NCBI RefSeq assembly: GCF_002844235.1
Contig: NZ_PGTS01000009.1
Span: 62,001-126,000 of the forward strand
Reading direction: 5' to 3'
DNA length: 64,000 bases
Source of the DNA: Thalassospira povalilytica
GTDB lineage: Bacteria; Pseudomonadota; Alphaproteobacteria; Rhodospirillales; Thalassospiraceae
The translations under genes were made by a program, and so were the position numbers. Under the pieces are notes generated by a model, which was not told the DNA's origin, ran no database searches, and was given only the letters and a program-made list of their open reading frames with translations. Positions 17,369 to 26,312 of this stretch are shown piece by piece (the stretch's first letter is position 1; each line of letters starts with the position of its first letter).

Positions 17369-18397
17369 ATGAACATGTCCTTGAAAACATTGGCCGGCGC
17401 AGCCGTTGCCATCACCATGAGCGTAAGCGCCCCGTTTGCCGCAAACGCCCAGGATTACAGCTTCAAATTCCAGTCCAGTGACCCGGCTGGCAACCCGAAC
17501 TTCATCATTCAGCAGGAATGGGCAGAACGCGTTGGCACCCTGACCGGTGGTCGCATTTCCATCGAAATGCTGCCGGTTGGATCGGTTGTTGAACATAACG
17601 AAACCCAGGACGCGATTGCGGCCGGCATTCTTGACGGTCACATCACCGATACCAGCTATTTCTCGGGCAAGGATCCGGCATTCGGCCTGATTGCCAACCC
17701 GGTTGGCGCATGGTCCGACCCGCAGGAAATGTTCCGCTTCATGGAATATGGCGGCGGCAAGGAACTGATGAATTCGCTGGTCGAACCTTATGGCCTGCAT
17801 TTCATCGGTGCGACCACCCCGGGCCTTGAAGCATTCGTTTCCGCCGTTCCGCTTGATGGCGTTGACGACCTAAAAGGCCTTAAAATGCGCGCGCCCGAAG
17901 GCATGGTAAACGAAGTCTTTGCTGCTGCCGGTGCCACCCCGGTCAATATTCCGGGTTCGGAAGTCTTTACCTCCCTTGATAAAAAAGTGATCGAGGCTGC
18001 CGATTACACCGTGTTCTCGACCAACCAGGCACAGGGTCTGCACGACATTGCCAAACATCCGGTCTATCCGGGCTTCCATTCCATGCCGCTGGTCGAAGTT
18101 TCGATGAACAAGGCGAAATGGGATGGCCTTCCGGCCGATCTTCAGGAAATCCTGACCGTTTCGGTCCGCGACCTTGCGCAGGATGAAGTTTCCCAGCTGG
18201 TGGCCAAGGACATGAAGGCAGTTGCCGAAGCCCGCGCCAAAGGTGACATCACCATTCACAACTGGTCGCAGGAAGAACGCAACAAGTTCCGCGCCATTGC
18301 CACCAAACAGTGGGCGAAAGTTGCCGAACGTTCCGAAAATGCCAAAAAGGTCTATGATACCCTGATGGAATATCTGACCTCGCAGGGCATGATCTAA
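17369..18397 (+). CDS. dctP: TRAP transporter substrate-binding protein (DctP family)
   Basis: The 342-residue periplasmic protein has a Sec signal (cleavage after FAANA, about residue 27). The conserved DctP segment KGLKMRAPEGMVNEVF carries the Arg that binds the substrate carboxylate. The gene context (gluconokinase, GntR-type operator, enolase-superfamily dehydratase) suggests a sugar acid such as gluconate or an aldonate, but the ligand is not determined by sequence. A strong GGGAGAA ribosome-binding site precedes the ATG. A long folded intercistronic region separates it from the small permease gene. Confidence 0.92.
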   Translation: MNMSLKTLAGAAVAITMSVSAPFAANAQDYSFKFQSSDPAGNPNFIIQQEWAERVGTLTGGRISIEMLPVGSVVEHNETQDAIAAGILDGHITDTSYFSGKDPAFGLIANPVGAWSDPQEMFRFMEYGGGKELMNSLVEPYGLHFIGATTPGLEAFVSAVPLDGVDDLKGLKMRAPEGMVNEVFAAAGATPVNIPGSEVFTSLDKKVIEAADYTVFSTNQAQGLHDIAKHPVYPGFHSMPLVEVSMNKAKWDGLPADLQEILTVSVRDLAQDEVSQLVAKDMKAVAEARAKGDITIHNWSQEERNKFRAIATKQWAKVAERSENAKKVYDTLMEYLTSQGMI

Positions 18398-18421
18398 GAC
18401 CTGTCGAACCTGATCGGGGTG

Positions 18422-18562
18422 GCAAGCACCATGCTTGCTGCCCCGGTTGCAACAGCCTGCGGTGTCAGACCACCCGGTCTGCCCGGTGCAATCTGACAAC
18501 CGGTACCGTTCGAGACGGCGGGACCGGTGCGGCCTCCCCCGCGTGTCAGATTGCAGGCTGTT
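18422..18562 (+). other. Structured intercistronic region between dctP and dctQ
   Basis: A small hairpin gcaagca-cca-tgcttgc (18422-18438) is followed by a larger structure. The right arm tgtcagattgcaggctgtt (18544-18562) pairs with two left segments, aacagcctgc (18451-18460) and gcaatctgaca (18488-18498). Between the left segments sits another hairpin, cagacc-accc-ggtctg (18466-18481). The whole could fold as a branched RNA. No T-tract follows, so it is more likely an mRNA-stabilising or processing element than a full terminator. Confidence 0.7.
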
Positions 18563-18591
18563 TCTATATCGTCCCGAAGGATTACCTGATA

Positions 18592-19185
18592 ATGACCCAT
18601 CCCGCGGAACAGAACGCGCCGACAACCCCGGCGGCCATCGCCGACGAGGACACCGTGACGGTCCCGGCGGAATCCGGGTTTTATGGCAAGATGGTCGACA
18701 AGGTCGGCACCGTTTTTGCCATCGGATTTCTGGCCTCGATGAGCGTGCTGATCATTGAAATCATCATGCGCCATGTTTTTGACAGCCCGACACTTTGGGC
18801 CCATGAAACAACGACATTCCTGTGCGGGATCGGATTTGTGTTTGGCGGCCTGTTCTGTGCGTCACGCAACAAGCACATCCGGGTGGTCATTCTTTATGAT
18901 ATTGCCGGACCGAAAATGCGCCGGGCACTTGATATCGCCATTTCGATGATCTGCGCGGTGGCATCCGGCTTCTTTGCCTGGGCGGCATGGTTGATGGTCG
19001 GACGTGCGGCCTTTGCCCCGGACGGATCGATCCGCCTTGAAACCAGCGGATCGGCCTGGAACCCGCCTTTTCCGTCGCTTCTTAAAATCTTTCTGCTGAT
19101 CGTGATGGTGGCTTTGACCATTCAGTTTGTCATTCTGGCCATCAATTACATGCGCGGCCTTGGCGGCAAGGATGCCAAAAGTTAG
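18592..19185 (+). CDS. dctQ: TRAP transporter small permease (DctQ family)
   Basis: The 197-residue protein has four hydrophobic segments, the usual number for DctQ, and the family stretch EIIMRHVF...WAHETTTFL near residues 59-82. The N-terminal 30 residues are hydrophilic and cytoplasmic. It pairs with the large permease downstream to form the membrane part of the sodium-driven TRAP importer. AAGGA lies 11 bases before the ATG. Confidence 0.92.
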   Translation: MTHPAEQNAPTTPAAIADEDTVTVPAESGFYGKMVDKVGTVFAIGFLASMSVLIIEIIMRHVFDSPTLWAHETTTFLCGIGFVFGGLFCASRNKHIRVVILYDIAGPKMRRALDIAISMICAVASGFFAWAAWLMVGRAAFAPDGSIRLETSGSAWNPPFPSLLKIFLLIVMVALTIQFVILAINYMRGLGGKDAKS

Positions 19186-19270
19186 GCCCGCCGCATGCCA
19201 AATGCCAACATCCCCCATCGCTTTCACATGACATTCGACGCGCCACGATGCGCAATCAGGAACCGGCTTG

Positions 19271-20578
19271 ATGTTTGATTTACAGTCCCTTGGCATTGAA
19301 TACGGCACACTTGCCATGTTCGTCATGCTGCTTGGTTTTCTTATCACCGGCATGCCGCTGGCCTTTGTTACGCTTTTGATTGCCCTGATCTTTACCCTGG
19401 GATGGTTCGGCCCGATGGCCGTTCCGCTGATCACCAGCCGGGTTTATTCATTCGTTTCATCCTTTGTCTTTGTCTCGGTCCCGATGTTCGTGCTGATGGC
19501 AGCAATCCTTGACCGATCGGGGATTGCGCGTGATCTGTTTGATGCCATGCGACTGTTTGGCGGGCGTTTGCGCGGCGGCGTTGCGGTTCAGACGATCTTT
19601 GTTGCGGTCATTCTGGCCGCCATGAGCGGCATCATCGGCGGCGAAATTGTACTGCTGGGCCTGATTGCCCTGCCCCAGATGCTGCGTCAGGGCTATGACA
19701 AGAACCTTGCGATCGGTGTGGTATGTGCGGGCGGGTCGCTTGGTACCATGGTTCCGCCTTCGATCGTTCTGATCATTTACGGCCTGACCGCCAATGTTTC
19801 GATCGGCGATCTGTTTACATCGGCCTTTGTGCCAGGCTTCATGCTGGCGGGCTTTTATGTCGCCTATGTCCTGTTCCGGTCCTATACCGGGGACAATGTC
19901 GCGCCGCCACCCCAGACCGAAAAAATCCCCCATGCGGAAAAAATGCGCCTGCTTAAGGGGCTTTTCCTGCCCATTCTGGTGGTTTTCTGTGTTCTTGGAT
20001 CAATCTATGGCGGGATCGCATCGGTCACCGAGGCATCGGCAGTTGGTGTTGCCGGGGTGATTGTATCGACCATCCTGCGTCGTGAATTCTCGCTTACGAT
20101 GCTTAAGGCCGCGGCCATTCAAACGCTTTCGACCTGTGGCATGATTGTCTGGATCGGGATCGGTGCATCGGCCCTTGTCGGGGTGTTCAACCTGATGGGC
20201 GGGATCAAGTTCGTATCGGGCCTGATTACCGGAATTTCCGATGATCCGACCATGATCATCCTGTTCATGATGCTGATCCTGTTTGTGCTTGGCATGTTCC
20301 TCGATTGGGTGGGCATCGCACTTCTGACCATGCCGATCTTTGTGCCGATCGTTAAACAGCTTGGCTTTGATCCGGTCTGGTTTGGCGTTCTGTTTGCCAT
20401 GAACATGCAGGTCAGCTTCCTGTCGCCACCCTTTGGCCCGGCCGCGTTCTATCTTAAATCCGTTGCCCCGCCCGACATATCACTGGGCGATATTTTCAAG
20501 GCCCTTCTGCCCTTTATCTGTCTTCAGATTTTGGCGGTTGCGCTTCTGATTATCTTCCCGGGCATTACCGGGCGATAA
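19271..20578 (+). CDS. dctM: TRAP transporter large permease (DctM family)
   Basis: The 435-residue protein has about twelve hydrophobic segments and the DctM hallmarks GEIVLLGLIALPQML, GGSLGTMVPPSIVLIIYG and FLSPPFGPAAFY. It is the transport channel of the TRAP system encoded here. I chose the ATG at 19271, with AGGA upstream, over the adjacent TTG. A terminator follows, so the dehydratase downstream is expressed by read-through or from its own promoter. Confidence 0.94.
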   Translation: MFDLQSLGIEYGTLAMFVMLLGFLITGMPLAFVTLLIALIFTLGWFGPMAVPLITSRVYSFVSSFVFVSVPMFVLMAAILDRSGIARDLFDAMRLFGGRLRGGVAVQTIFVAVILAAMSGIIGGEIVLLGLIALPQMLRQGYDKNLAIGVVCAGGSLGTMVPPSIVLIIYGLTANVSIGDLFTSAFVPGFMLAGFYVAYVLFRSYTGDNVAPPPQTEKIPHAEKMRLLKGLFLPILVVFCVLGSIYGGIASVTEASAVGVAGVIVSTILRREFSLTMLKAAAIQTLSTCGMIVWIGIGASALVGVFNLMGGIKFVSGLITGISDDPTMIILFMMLILFVLGMFLDWVGIALLTMPIFVPIVKQLGFDPVWFGVLFAMNMQVSFLSPPFGPAAFYLKSVAPPDISLGDIFKALLPFICLQILAVALLIIFPGITGR

Positions 20579-20595
20579 TCTGACTGATCCCTGTG

Positions 20596-20621
20596 GGCGG
20601 AGCCGCGCGGCTCCGCCTTTT
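20596..20621 (+). terminator. Terminator after dctM
   Basis: The stem ggcggagcc/ggctccgcc (20596-20604 and 20609-20617) has a GCGC loop and is followed by TTTT. It separates the TRAP operon from the dehydratase gene. Confidence 0.82.
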
Positions 20622-20653
20622 GCGTATGATTTGCGTATCAAAGGTCACCACCG

Positions 20654-21856
20654 ATGAAAATCACCGCCATCGAAACCGTCCGCATTGCTGAACGCCCCAA
20701 TCTGTTGTGGGTACAGGTCCATACCGACGAAGGCATTACCGGCCTTGGCGAGACATTCTTCATGTCTGAAACGGTCGAGGCCTATTTGCATGAATATGTC
20801 GCCCCGCGCGTGATCGGACGCGATCCGTTGCAAATCGATCTTTTATCGGCGGATCTTGTCGGTTATGTCGGGTTTCGGTCATCCGGTGCGGAAGTACGCG
20901 GTAATTCGGCTTTTGACATCGCGCTTTGGGATATTTTCGGCAAGGCCACCAACCTTCCGATCACCCAGCTTCTGGGCGGTTTTTCACGCCGTGAAATCCG
21001 CACTTACAATACCTGCGCCGGCACCGAATACATCAAAAAGGCCACTGGCCAGACCACGGCCAACTATGATCTGAATGCCAAATCGGCCAAGGATTATGAC
21101 GATCTGAACGGGTTCCTGTATCGGGCAGATGAGCTTGCAGAATCGCTTTTGGAAGACGGCATTACAGCGATGAAAATCTGGCCGTTTGATATCGCGGCCG
21201 AGAAAACCCGCGGGCAATATATTTCGCTGCCGGATCTGAAATCCTGTCTCGAACCGTTCGAGAAAATCCGCAAGGCCGTGGGCGACAAGATCGACATCAT
21301 GGTCGAATTCCATTCGATGTGGCAGCTCCTCCCTGCCCAGCAAATCGCCAAGGCACTTACCCCCTATCAGACGTTTTGGCACGAAGACCCGATCCGCATG
21401 GACAGTCTTTCAAGCCTGAAACGCTACGCCGAGGTTTCACCGGCCCCGATTTGCGCATCGGAAACACTCGGATCGCGCTGGGCATTTCGCGATTTGCTTG
21501 AAACCGATGCTGCCGGGGTTGTGATGCTTGATCTAAGCTGGTGCGGCGGTCTGTCCGAGGCGCGCAAGATTGCCGCCATGGCCGAAGCCTGGCACCTGCC
21601 GGTCGCGCCGCATGATTGCACCGGGCCGATTGTTCTGACCGCATCCACCCATCTGTCGCTTAATGCGCCCAATGCGTTGGTGCAGGAAAGTGTGCGTGCG
21701 TTCTACAACACCTGGTATCGCGACCTGGTAACCAACCTGCCCAAAGTCACAAATGGCATGATCACCATCCCCGACGGACCGGGACTGGGTACAGAACTGA
21801 ACCCGGACCTTGAAAAGGCATTTAAGGTTTCGCGACGGAAATCGGTTGCTGAATAA
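20654..21856 (+). CDS. Mandelate racemase/muconate lactonizing enzyme family sugar-acid dehydratase
   Basis: This 400-residue enolase-superfamily protein has an N-terminal capping domain and a TIM barrel. Visible active-site elements are AMKIWPFD (Lys on barrel strand 2), VEFHSMW, the metal ligands in HEDPI and CASETLGSRW, and VAPHDCTGPI with the likely catalytic His. The VEFH and APH-GPI pattern resembles galactonate dehydratase more than glucarate dehydratase. With the adjacent gluconokinase and TRAP transporter it probably dehydrates a sugar acid to a 2-keto-3-deoxy acid. The exact substrate is not determinable. A terminator stands just upstream. Confidence 0.86.
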   Translation: MKITAIETVRIAERPNLLWVQVHTDEGITGLGETFFMSETVEAYLHEYVAPRVIGRDPLQIDLLSADLVGYVGFRSSGAEVRGNSAFDIALWDIFGKATNLPITQLLGGFSRREIRTYNTCAGTEYIKKATGQTTANYDLNAKSAKDYDDLNGFLYRADELAESLLEDGITAMKIWPFDIAAEKTRGQYISLPDLKSCLEPFEKIRKAVGDKIDIMVEFHSMWQLLPAQQIAKALTPYQTFWHEDPIRMDSLSSLKRYAEVSPAPICASETLGSRWAFRDLLETDAAGVVMLDLSWCGGLSEARKIAAMAEAWHLPVAPHDCTGPIVLTASTHLSLNAPNALVQESVRAFYNTWYRDLVTNLPKVTNGMITIPDGPGLGTELNPDLEKAFKVSRRKSVAE

Positions 21857-21864
21857 CCAAATGC

Positions 21865-21896
21865 AAACAGGCGGTGCCATATAGCACCGCCTGTTT
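21865..21896. terminator. Bidirectional terminator between the dehydratase and gor
   Basis: The 13-bp perfect stem aaacaggcggtgc/gcaccgcctgttt has a 6-base loop. It sits between convergent genes and can serve both. Confidence 0.87.
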
Positions 21897-21920
21897 TGAT
21901 TTCAGCCCGTTCAATCGGGT

Positions 21921-23282
21921 TTATTCGGAAACCGGGAACCGCATTGTGACGAATTCCTCGGCCGCGGACGGATGAACTGCGACGGTTTGGTCGAACTGGG
22001 CCTTGGTCGCACCCATACGAACCGCAATGCCGATGCCCTGAATGATCTCGGCTGCATCCGGACCGACCATATGGGCACCAAGAACCACATCGGTCGTTTT
22101 ATCGACAATCAGCTTCATCAGCGTTTTTTCATCACGGCCCGAAAGCGTGTGGCGCATCGGTTTGAAGGTTGATTTGTAAATCACGACCTCGCCACCCTTG
22201 GCACGTGCTTCTTCCTCGGACAGGCCGACGGTGCCGACCGGCGGCTGACTGAATACGGCGGTCGGGATCGCCTGATAGGTCATGTGCCATGGCTTGCCGC
22301 CATAAACAGTATCGGCAAAGGCCATGCCTTCCTTGATCGCAACCGGGGTCAGTTGCACCCGGTCGGTCACATCGCCAACCGCATAGATGTTTTCGGTCGT
22401 GGTCTGAAGGCCCTGATTGATTTTGACCGCACCGCGTTTATCGGTTTCAACACCGGCTTTTTCCAAACCAAGGCCCGCCGTATTGGGGGCGCGCCCGGTG
22501 GCAAACATCACCTGATCGGCAATCATGGTCGACCCGTCAGTCAGGGTCAGTGACAGGCTTCCATCAGCCTGTTTTTCAATCGCGGTGACATTGGTATTCA
22601 CGCGCAGATCGATGCCCTTTTTAACGATTTCCTCGGCCAAATGGTTGCGGATGTCGTTATCAAAGCCGCGCAGGATCTGTTCGCTGCGATAAAGCTGGGT
22701 CACGCGGGATCCAAGACCGGCAAAAATCCCGGCAAATTCAACCGCGATATAGCCACCGCCAACCACGACAACGCGCTTGGGCAGCTCGTCAAGATAGAAT
22801 GCCTCGTTCGAGGTGATGGCATGCTCCGCCCCCGGAATGTCGGGCTTGGTCGGATGGCCACCAACGGCAATCAGGATGCGCTCGGCCGTGACTTCGCGGT
22901 CGCCAACGATGACGGTGTGGGCATCCTTGAAGGTAGCGCGATGTTCAAACAGTTCGACATTCGAGCCTGCCAGAAGCTTTTTATATATGCCGTTCAGACG
23001 GTCAATTTCGGCATCCTTGTTGGCGATCAGTGTTTTCCAGCTGAAGGTCGGCTCCCCCGGAAGGGTCCAGCCATAGGCAGATGCGTCTTCGAAATCCTCG
23101 GCGAAATGTGCCCCGTAGACCAGAAGCTTTTTGGGCACACAACCCCGGATGACACAAGTACCGCCGACCTGGCTTTCCTCGGCGATGGCGACCTTTGCAC
23201 CATATCCCGATGCCACGCGGGCTGCGCGCACGCCACCCGATCCGGCACCGATTACAAACAGATCAAAATCATAGTCCGACAT
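21921..23282 (-). CDS. gor: Glutathione-disulfide reductase
   Basis: The 453-residue flavoenzyme regenerates reduced glutathione with NADPH. It has the FAD motif FVIGAGSGGVRAAR near residue 10, the redox disulfide in GGTCVIRGCVPKK, the NADPH-binding GGGYIAVEFAGIFAGLG, and the C-terminal AVHPSAAEEFVT with the catalytic His. I placed the start at 23282 (MSDYDFD), where family homology begins, with AGGGA upstream; the frame is open for another 41 codons but those look non-coding. gshA for glutathione synthesis also lies in this window (54.6 kb). Confidence 0.95.
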   Translation of the reverse strand: MSDYDFDLFVIGAGSGGVRAARVASGYGAKVAIAEESQVGGTCVIRGCVPKKLLVYGAHFAEDFEDASAYGWTLPGEPTFSWKTLIANKDAEIDRLNGIYKKLLAGSNVELFEHRATFKDAHTVIVGDREVTAERILIAVGGHPTKPDIPGAEHAITSNEAFYLDELPKRVVVVGGGYIAVEFAGIFAGLGSRVTQLYRSEQILRGFDNDIRNHLAEEIVKKGIDLRVNTNVTAIEKQADGSLSLTLTDGSTMIADQVMFATGRAPNTAGLGLEKAGVETDKRGAVKINQGLQTTTENIYAVGDVTDRVQLTPVAIKEGMAFADTVYGGKPWHMTYQAIPTAVFSQPPVGTVGLSEEEARAKGGEVVIYKSTFKPMRHTLSGRDEKTLMKLIVDKTTDVVLGAHMVGPDAAEIIQGIGIAVRMGATKAQFDQTVAVHPSAAEEFVTMRFPVSE

Positions 23283-23508
23283 GCGGAAATCCCTATTTTC
23301 GGTCAATTGACAACATGGCGCCAAATGTAGGGCGATAATTCCCAAAGTCGAGGCAAAACCAAGCAAAGTGGCCGTAAATTTCGTGTGAAGGGCCGTGAAG
23401 ATCAAAAAGGATGATCAGATTAACCAACCCGAGATAGCATTTTTAAACTTTCGCGCTATATGATGGGCAAGACGCGATGGGGATTGCGATGAATAAAGGA
23501 AAAACTCG

Positions 23509-23928
23509 ATGAACGACCATATTCACGGTCAGGACGCGTCTTTTGACAATGCACCGCATTATGCGGACGAGCGTGGCGGCAATACCGCCCTTGTCTGTTA
23601 CGGGCTTATGATCGCAACCCTGTTTACGGCCTTTGCCACCGGGCTGATTGCGCTGATCGTTTCCTATATCGCGCGCGAAGATGACAATCACTGGACCAAC
23701 AGCCATTACACATTCGTGATCCGCACATTCTGGATCAGCATCCTTTATGCCATCATTCTGGGCTTCTTTACCTTTGTGATTGGCTGGGTTCCGCTTCTGG
23801 GCTGGGCGATTGTCGGCTTGATGGGCCTTTATACCACTGCCTGGTTCATCGGGCGCAATGTGATCGGGCTTTTGCGTGCCCTTAACGGGCGTCCGATCGA
23901 CAACCCGCAAAGCTGGTTCTTCGGCTAA
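23509..23928 (+). CDS. Small DUF4870-type membrane protein
   Basis: The 139-residue protein has three hydrophobic segments (about 28-51, 72-90 and 91-112) and the conserved SHYTFVIRTFWI stretch between them. This is typical of a family of small membrane proteins of unknown function with a helix-loop motif (TMEM/DUF4870-like). AAGGA lies upstream of the ATG. It stands alone between gor and the dNTPase gene. Confidence 0.75.
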   Translation: MNDHIHGQDASFDNAPHYADERGGNTALVCYGLMIATLFTAFATGLIALIVSYIAREDDNHWTNSHYTFVIRTFWISILYAIILGFFTFVIGWVPLLGWAIVGLMGLYTTAWFIGRNVIGLLRALNGRPIDNPQSWFFG

Positions 23929-23956
23929 GTCGGCATTCCAATGATGCTTTAAATAT

Positions 23957-23994
23957 GGTGCAATCGGCGCGAAATCACTTTGCCCGATTGCACC
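23957..23994. repeat. 11-bp inverted repeat upstream of the dNTPase gene
   Basis: ggtgcaatcgg (23957-23967) pairs perfectly with ccgattgcacc (23984-23994) around a 16-base loop. It lies between a small membrane protein gene and the dNTPase gene. It lacks a T-tract and could be an operator or a weak terminator. Confidence 0.55.
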
Positions 23995-24061
23995 GGACTC
24001 CCTCGCCCGTTAAAGTCAGTCGGAACACAAGACATACGACACGGACAGGGGTAGCACCGCC

Positions 24062-25516
24062 ATGACATTGGCGTCGTCTGCGCAAGGGTCTGGCGATAAA
24101 ATGCGCTGGGAAAACCTTCTTTCATCTCATCGGCTTGAATTTCGGGATGGCAAAATCCGCCTGCCCGAAGGTGCGCCCTATCCCACGCCAGATGGCAGAA
24201 GCCCGTTTCAGATCGATGTGGATCGGGTGATTTTTTCCTCCTCGTTCCGTCGTCTTCAGAACAAGACACAGGTTCATCCACTTTCCGATAACGACCATGT
24301 CCATACCCGTCTGACCCATACGATTGAAGTCGGATCGGTCGGGCAGTCACTTGGCCTGATGGCCGGGGCGCATATCGTCAAAAACCTGCCCGAAGGATCG
24401 GAAACCACGGTCGCCGATATCGGCTATATGGTTCAGGCGGCCTGTCTTGCCCATGATATCGGCAATCCGCCCTTTGGCCATTCCGGTGAAGATGCCATCA
24501 ATGAATGGTTCACCACATCGCGCCTTGCCAAGGACGAGCTGACATCGCGTCTTTCCGGGCCGGAGCTTGAAGACCTTCGTCATTTCGAAGGCAATGCGCA
24601 AGGCTTGCGCATCATCAGCCAGCTTGAAATGAAGCGCTTTGACGGCGGACTTAACCTGACATACGGAACGCTTGGCAGTTTCATCAAATATCCGCGCAGC
24701 ACGTCGGTCCCCGATAGCCGCCGCAAGGAATATACCGGCCTTAAAAAGCCCGGCTATTATCAGGCGGAACGCGATATCGCCTTTGCCATTGCGCGCGTTT
24801 GCGGCCTTAGCCCGCTTGACGGGTTTGACGGGGCATGGCGGCGCCATCCGCTGGTTTACCTTGTCGAGGCGGCGGACGATATTTGCTATTCGGTGGTTGA
24901 TCTTGAAGATGGCTGGGAATTGGGCTGTGTCAGTTTCGAGGAAGTCGAACGTGCCCTTGCCCCGATTGCGCGCCACCCGGAAAAATATCAGGGTGATGCC
25001 GAACAACGCTGGAAAGACCTTCGCGCCGAGGGCTGGTATGCCGAGAAATCGGAAAGTGACCGGATCGGGTTCCTGCGTGGCAAGGCCATCGGCAATCTGG
25101 TCAAGGCCGCGGTTGATGCCTTTATCGAACATGAAGACGCGCTTCTGGCCGGCACACTTGAAGGCGATCTGTTGGCCAACACCCCGCTTGGTCCACATGC
25201 CAAGGCGTGCAAGAAGCTTGCGGTCGAAAAGATTTACAATGCGCCCCATGTCCTGCCGATCGAGATGGCCGGGTTCGAGGTCATAAACGGTCTGCTCGAC
25301 AGTTTTGTCCGTGCTGCCATCGACATTGACGAACATAAAAATCATGGCAAGCGCTTGCCGCCCCAGGCAGACCGGATCGACAAGCTTCTGTCGGGCAAAC
25401 TGTCCGAGGCGCCCGATCTTTACAGCCGCCTGATGCGGGTGATGGATTACATATCAGGCATGACCGACCGCTATGCCGTCACCCTGTTTCGCAAGCTTCA
25501 GGGCATTACGATCTGA
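24062..25516 (+). CDS. dgt: dGTPase-like deoxynucleotide triphosphohydrolase (HD domain)
   Basis: The 484-residue HD-domain hydrolase cleaves dNTPs to deoxynucleoside and triphosphate. The metal-binding residues are in HTRLTHTIEVG and CLAHDIGNPPFGHSGE, and the domain starts with SSSFRRLQNKTQV. The N-terminal MRWENLLSSHRL and the length of nearly 490 residues fit the longer dGTPase group, some members of which have been described as anti-phage dNTP-depleting enzymes, better than the roughly 400-residue housekeeping form common in alphaproteobacteria. This subgroup call is from memory and needs a model search. An AGGGG motif precedes the ATG. Confidence 0.9.
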   Translation: MTLASSAQGSGDKMRWENLLSSHRLEFRDGKIRLPEGAPYPTPDGRSPFQIDVDRVIFSSSFRRLQNKTQVHPLSDNDHVHTRLTHTIEVGSVGQSLGLMAGAHIVKNLPEGSETTVADIGYMVQAACLAHDIGNPPFGHSGEDAINEWFTTSRLAKDELTSRLSGPELEDLRHFEGNAQGLRIISQLEMKRFDGGLNLTYGTLGSFIKYPRSTSVPDSRRKEYTGLKKPGYYQAERDIAFAIARVCGLSPLDGFDGAWRRHPLVYLVEAADDICYSVVDLEDGWELGCVSFEEVERALAPIARHPEKYQGDAEQRWKDLRAEGWYAEKSESDRIGFLRGKAIGNLVKAAVDAFIEHEDALLAGTLEGDLLANTPLGPHAKACKKLAVEKIYNAPHVLPIEMAGFEVINGLLDSFVRAAIDIDEHKNHGKRLPPQADRIDKLLSGKLSEAPDLYSRLMRVMDYISGMTDRYAVTLFRKLQGITI

Positions 25517-25522
25517 ATGAAA

Positions 25523-25548
25523 AAAACCCGGCCAAATGGCCGGGTTTT
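25523..25548. terminator. Bidirectional terminator between dgt and cysH
   Basis: The stem aaaacccggcc/ggccgggtttt has an AAAT loop and T/A tracts on both sides. It serves the convergent dgt and cysH genes. Confidence 0.9.
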
Positions 25549-25568
25549 CGTTTCAAGCAACAATGTGC

Positions 25569-26312
25569 CTAGATGATGTAGTGGATACCGCATTCGGTCT
25601 TGTCCTGACCGGCCCAGCGACCGGCACGCACATCGGTTGAATTGGGATCAACGCGGTCCGTGCAGGGCATGCAGCCAATCGACAGGAAACCTTCGGCCTG
25701 AAGCGGATGACGCGGCAGTGCGCGATGTTCAAAGATATCTTCTATATCTTCGCGCTTGTAGCCCGCCAGCGGGTTGATCTTGATCCGCGTGCCGGCCGGT
25801 TCGATCACCGGAAGGGCATCGCGTTCCCCGCCATGGAACCGTTTGCGACCGGTCAGCCAGGCATCATAGCCTTCAAGCGCACGTTGCAGCGGTTCAACCT
25901 TGCGCAGGTAGCAGCATTTCGCCGTGTCCGAAGCAAACAGCATCCCGTTAGGGTCTTCGGCCTTAAGCTTTTCCTCGTCCGGGCGCATGATCCGGATATT
26001 GGTCAGGCCCAGCTGATCAACCAGTTGTTCCCGGTATTTGTGGGTTTCACCAAACAGCTTGCGGGTATCGAGGAAAATCACCGGCAGATCACGATCCACC
26101 TCGGCAACCAGTGCGAGCAAAGCCGCTGCCTCGGTCCCGAAGGACGAGGTCATGGTCACGCGCCCCTGGAATTCTTCATGCACCATCGGTTCGATCAGCG
26201 AAACGCCCTGCAAATGACCATATTTGTCGAGCAGACGCGCGGCACGATCGGTTGCTTCTTCGACGGACATGGAGCCGCCAGAAACAATATCTTCTTCACG
26301 CATGACATTCAT
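25569..26312 (-). CDS. cysH: Phosphoadenylyl/adenylyl-sulfate reductase, [4Fe-4S] type
   Basis: The 247-residue enzyme reduces activated sulfate to sulfite. Two cysteine pairs, Cys133-Cys134 in AKCCYLRK and Cys214/Cys217 in GCMPCT, mark the iron-sulfur form that uses APS. The catalytic Cys241 is in ECGIH near the C-terminus, and SSFGTEAAALL is the PP-loop region. The start at 26312 is set by an ATGA overlap with the stop of the upstream dehydrogenase gene, indicating translational coupling. Confidence 0.93.
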   Translation of the reverse strand: MNVMREEDIVSGGSMSVEEATDRAARLLDKYGHLQGVSLIEPMVHEEFQGRVTMTSSFGTEAAALLALVAEVDRDLPVIFLDTRKLFGETHKYREQLVDQLGLTNIRIMRPDEEKLKAEDPNGMLFASDTAKCCYLRKVEPLQRALEGYDAWLTGRKRFHGGERDALPVIEPAGTRIKINPLAGYKREDIEDIFEHRALPRHPLQAEGFLSIGCMPCTDRVDPNSTDVRAGRWAGQDKTECGIHYII

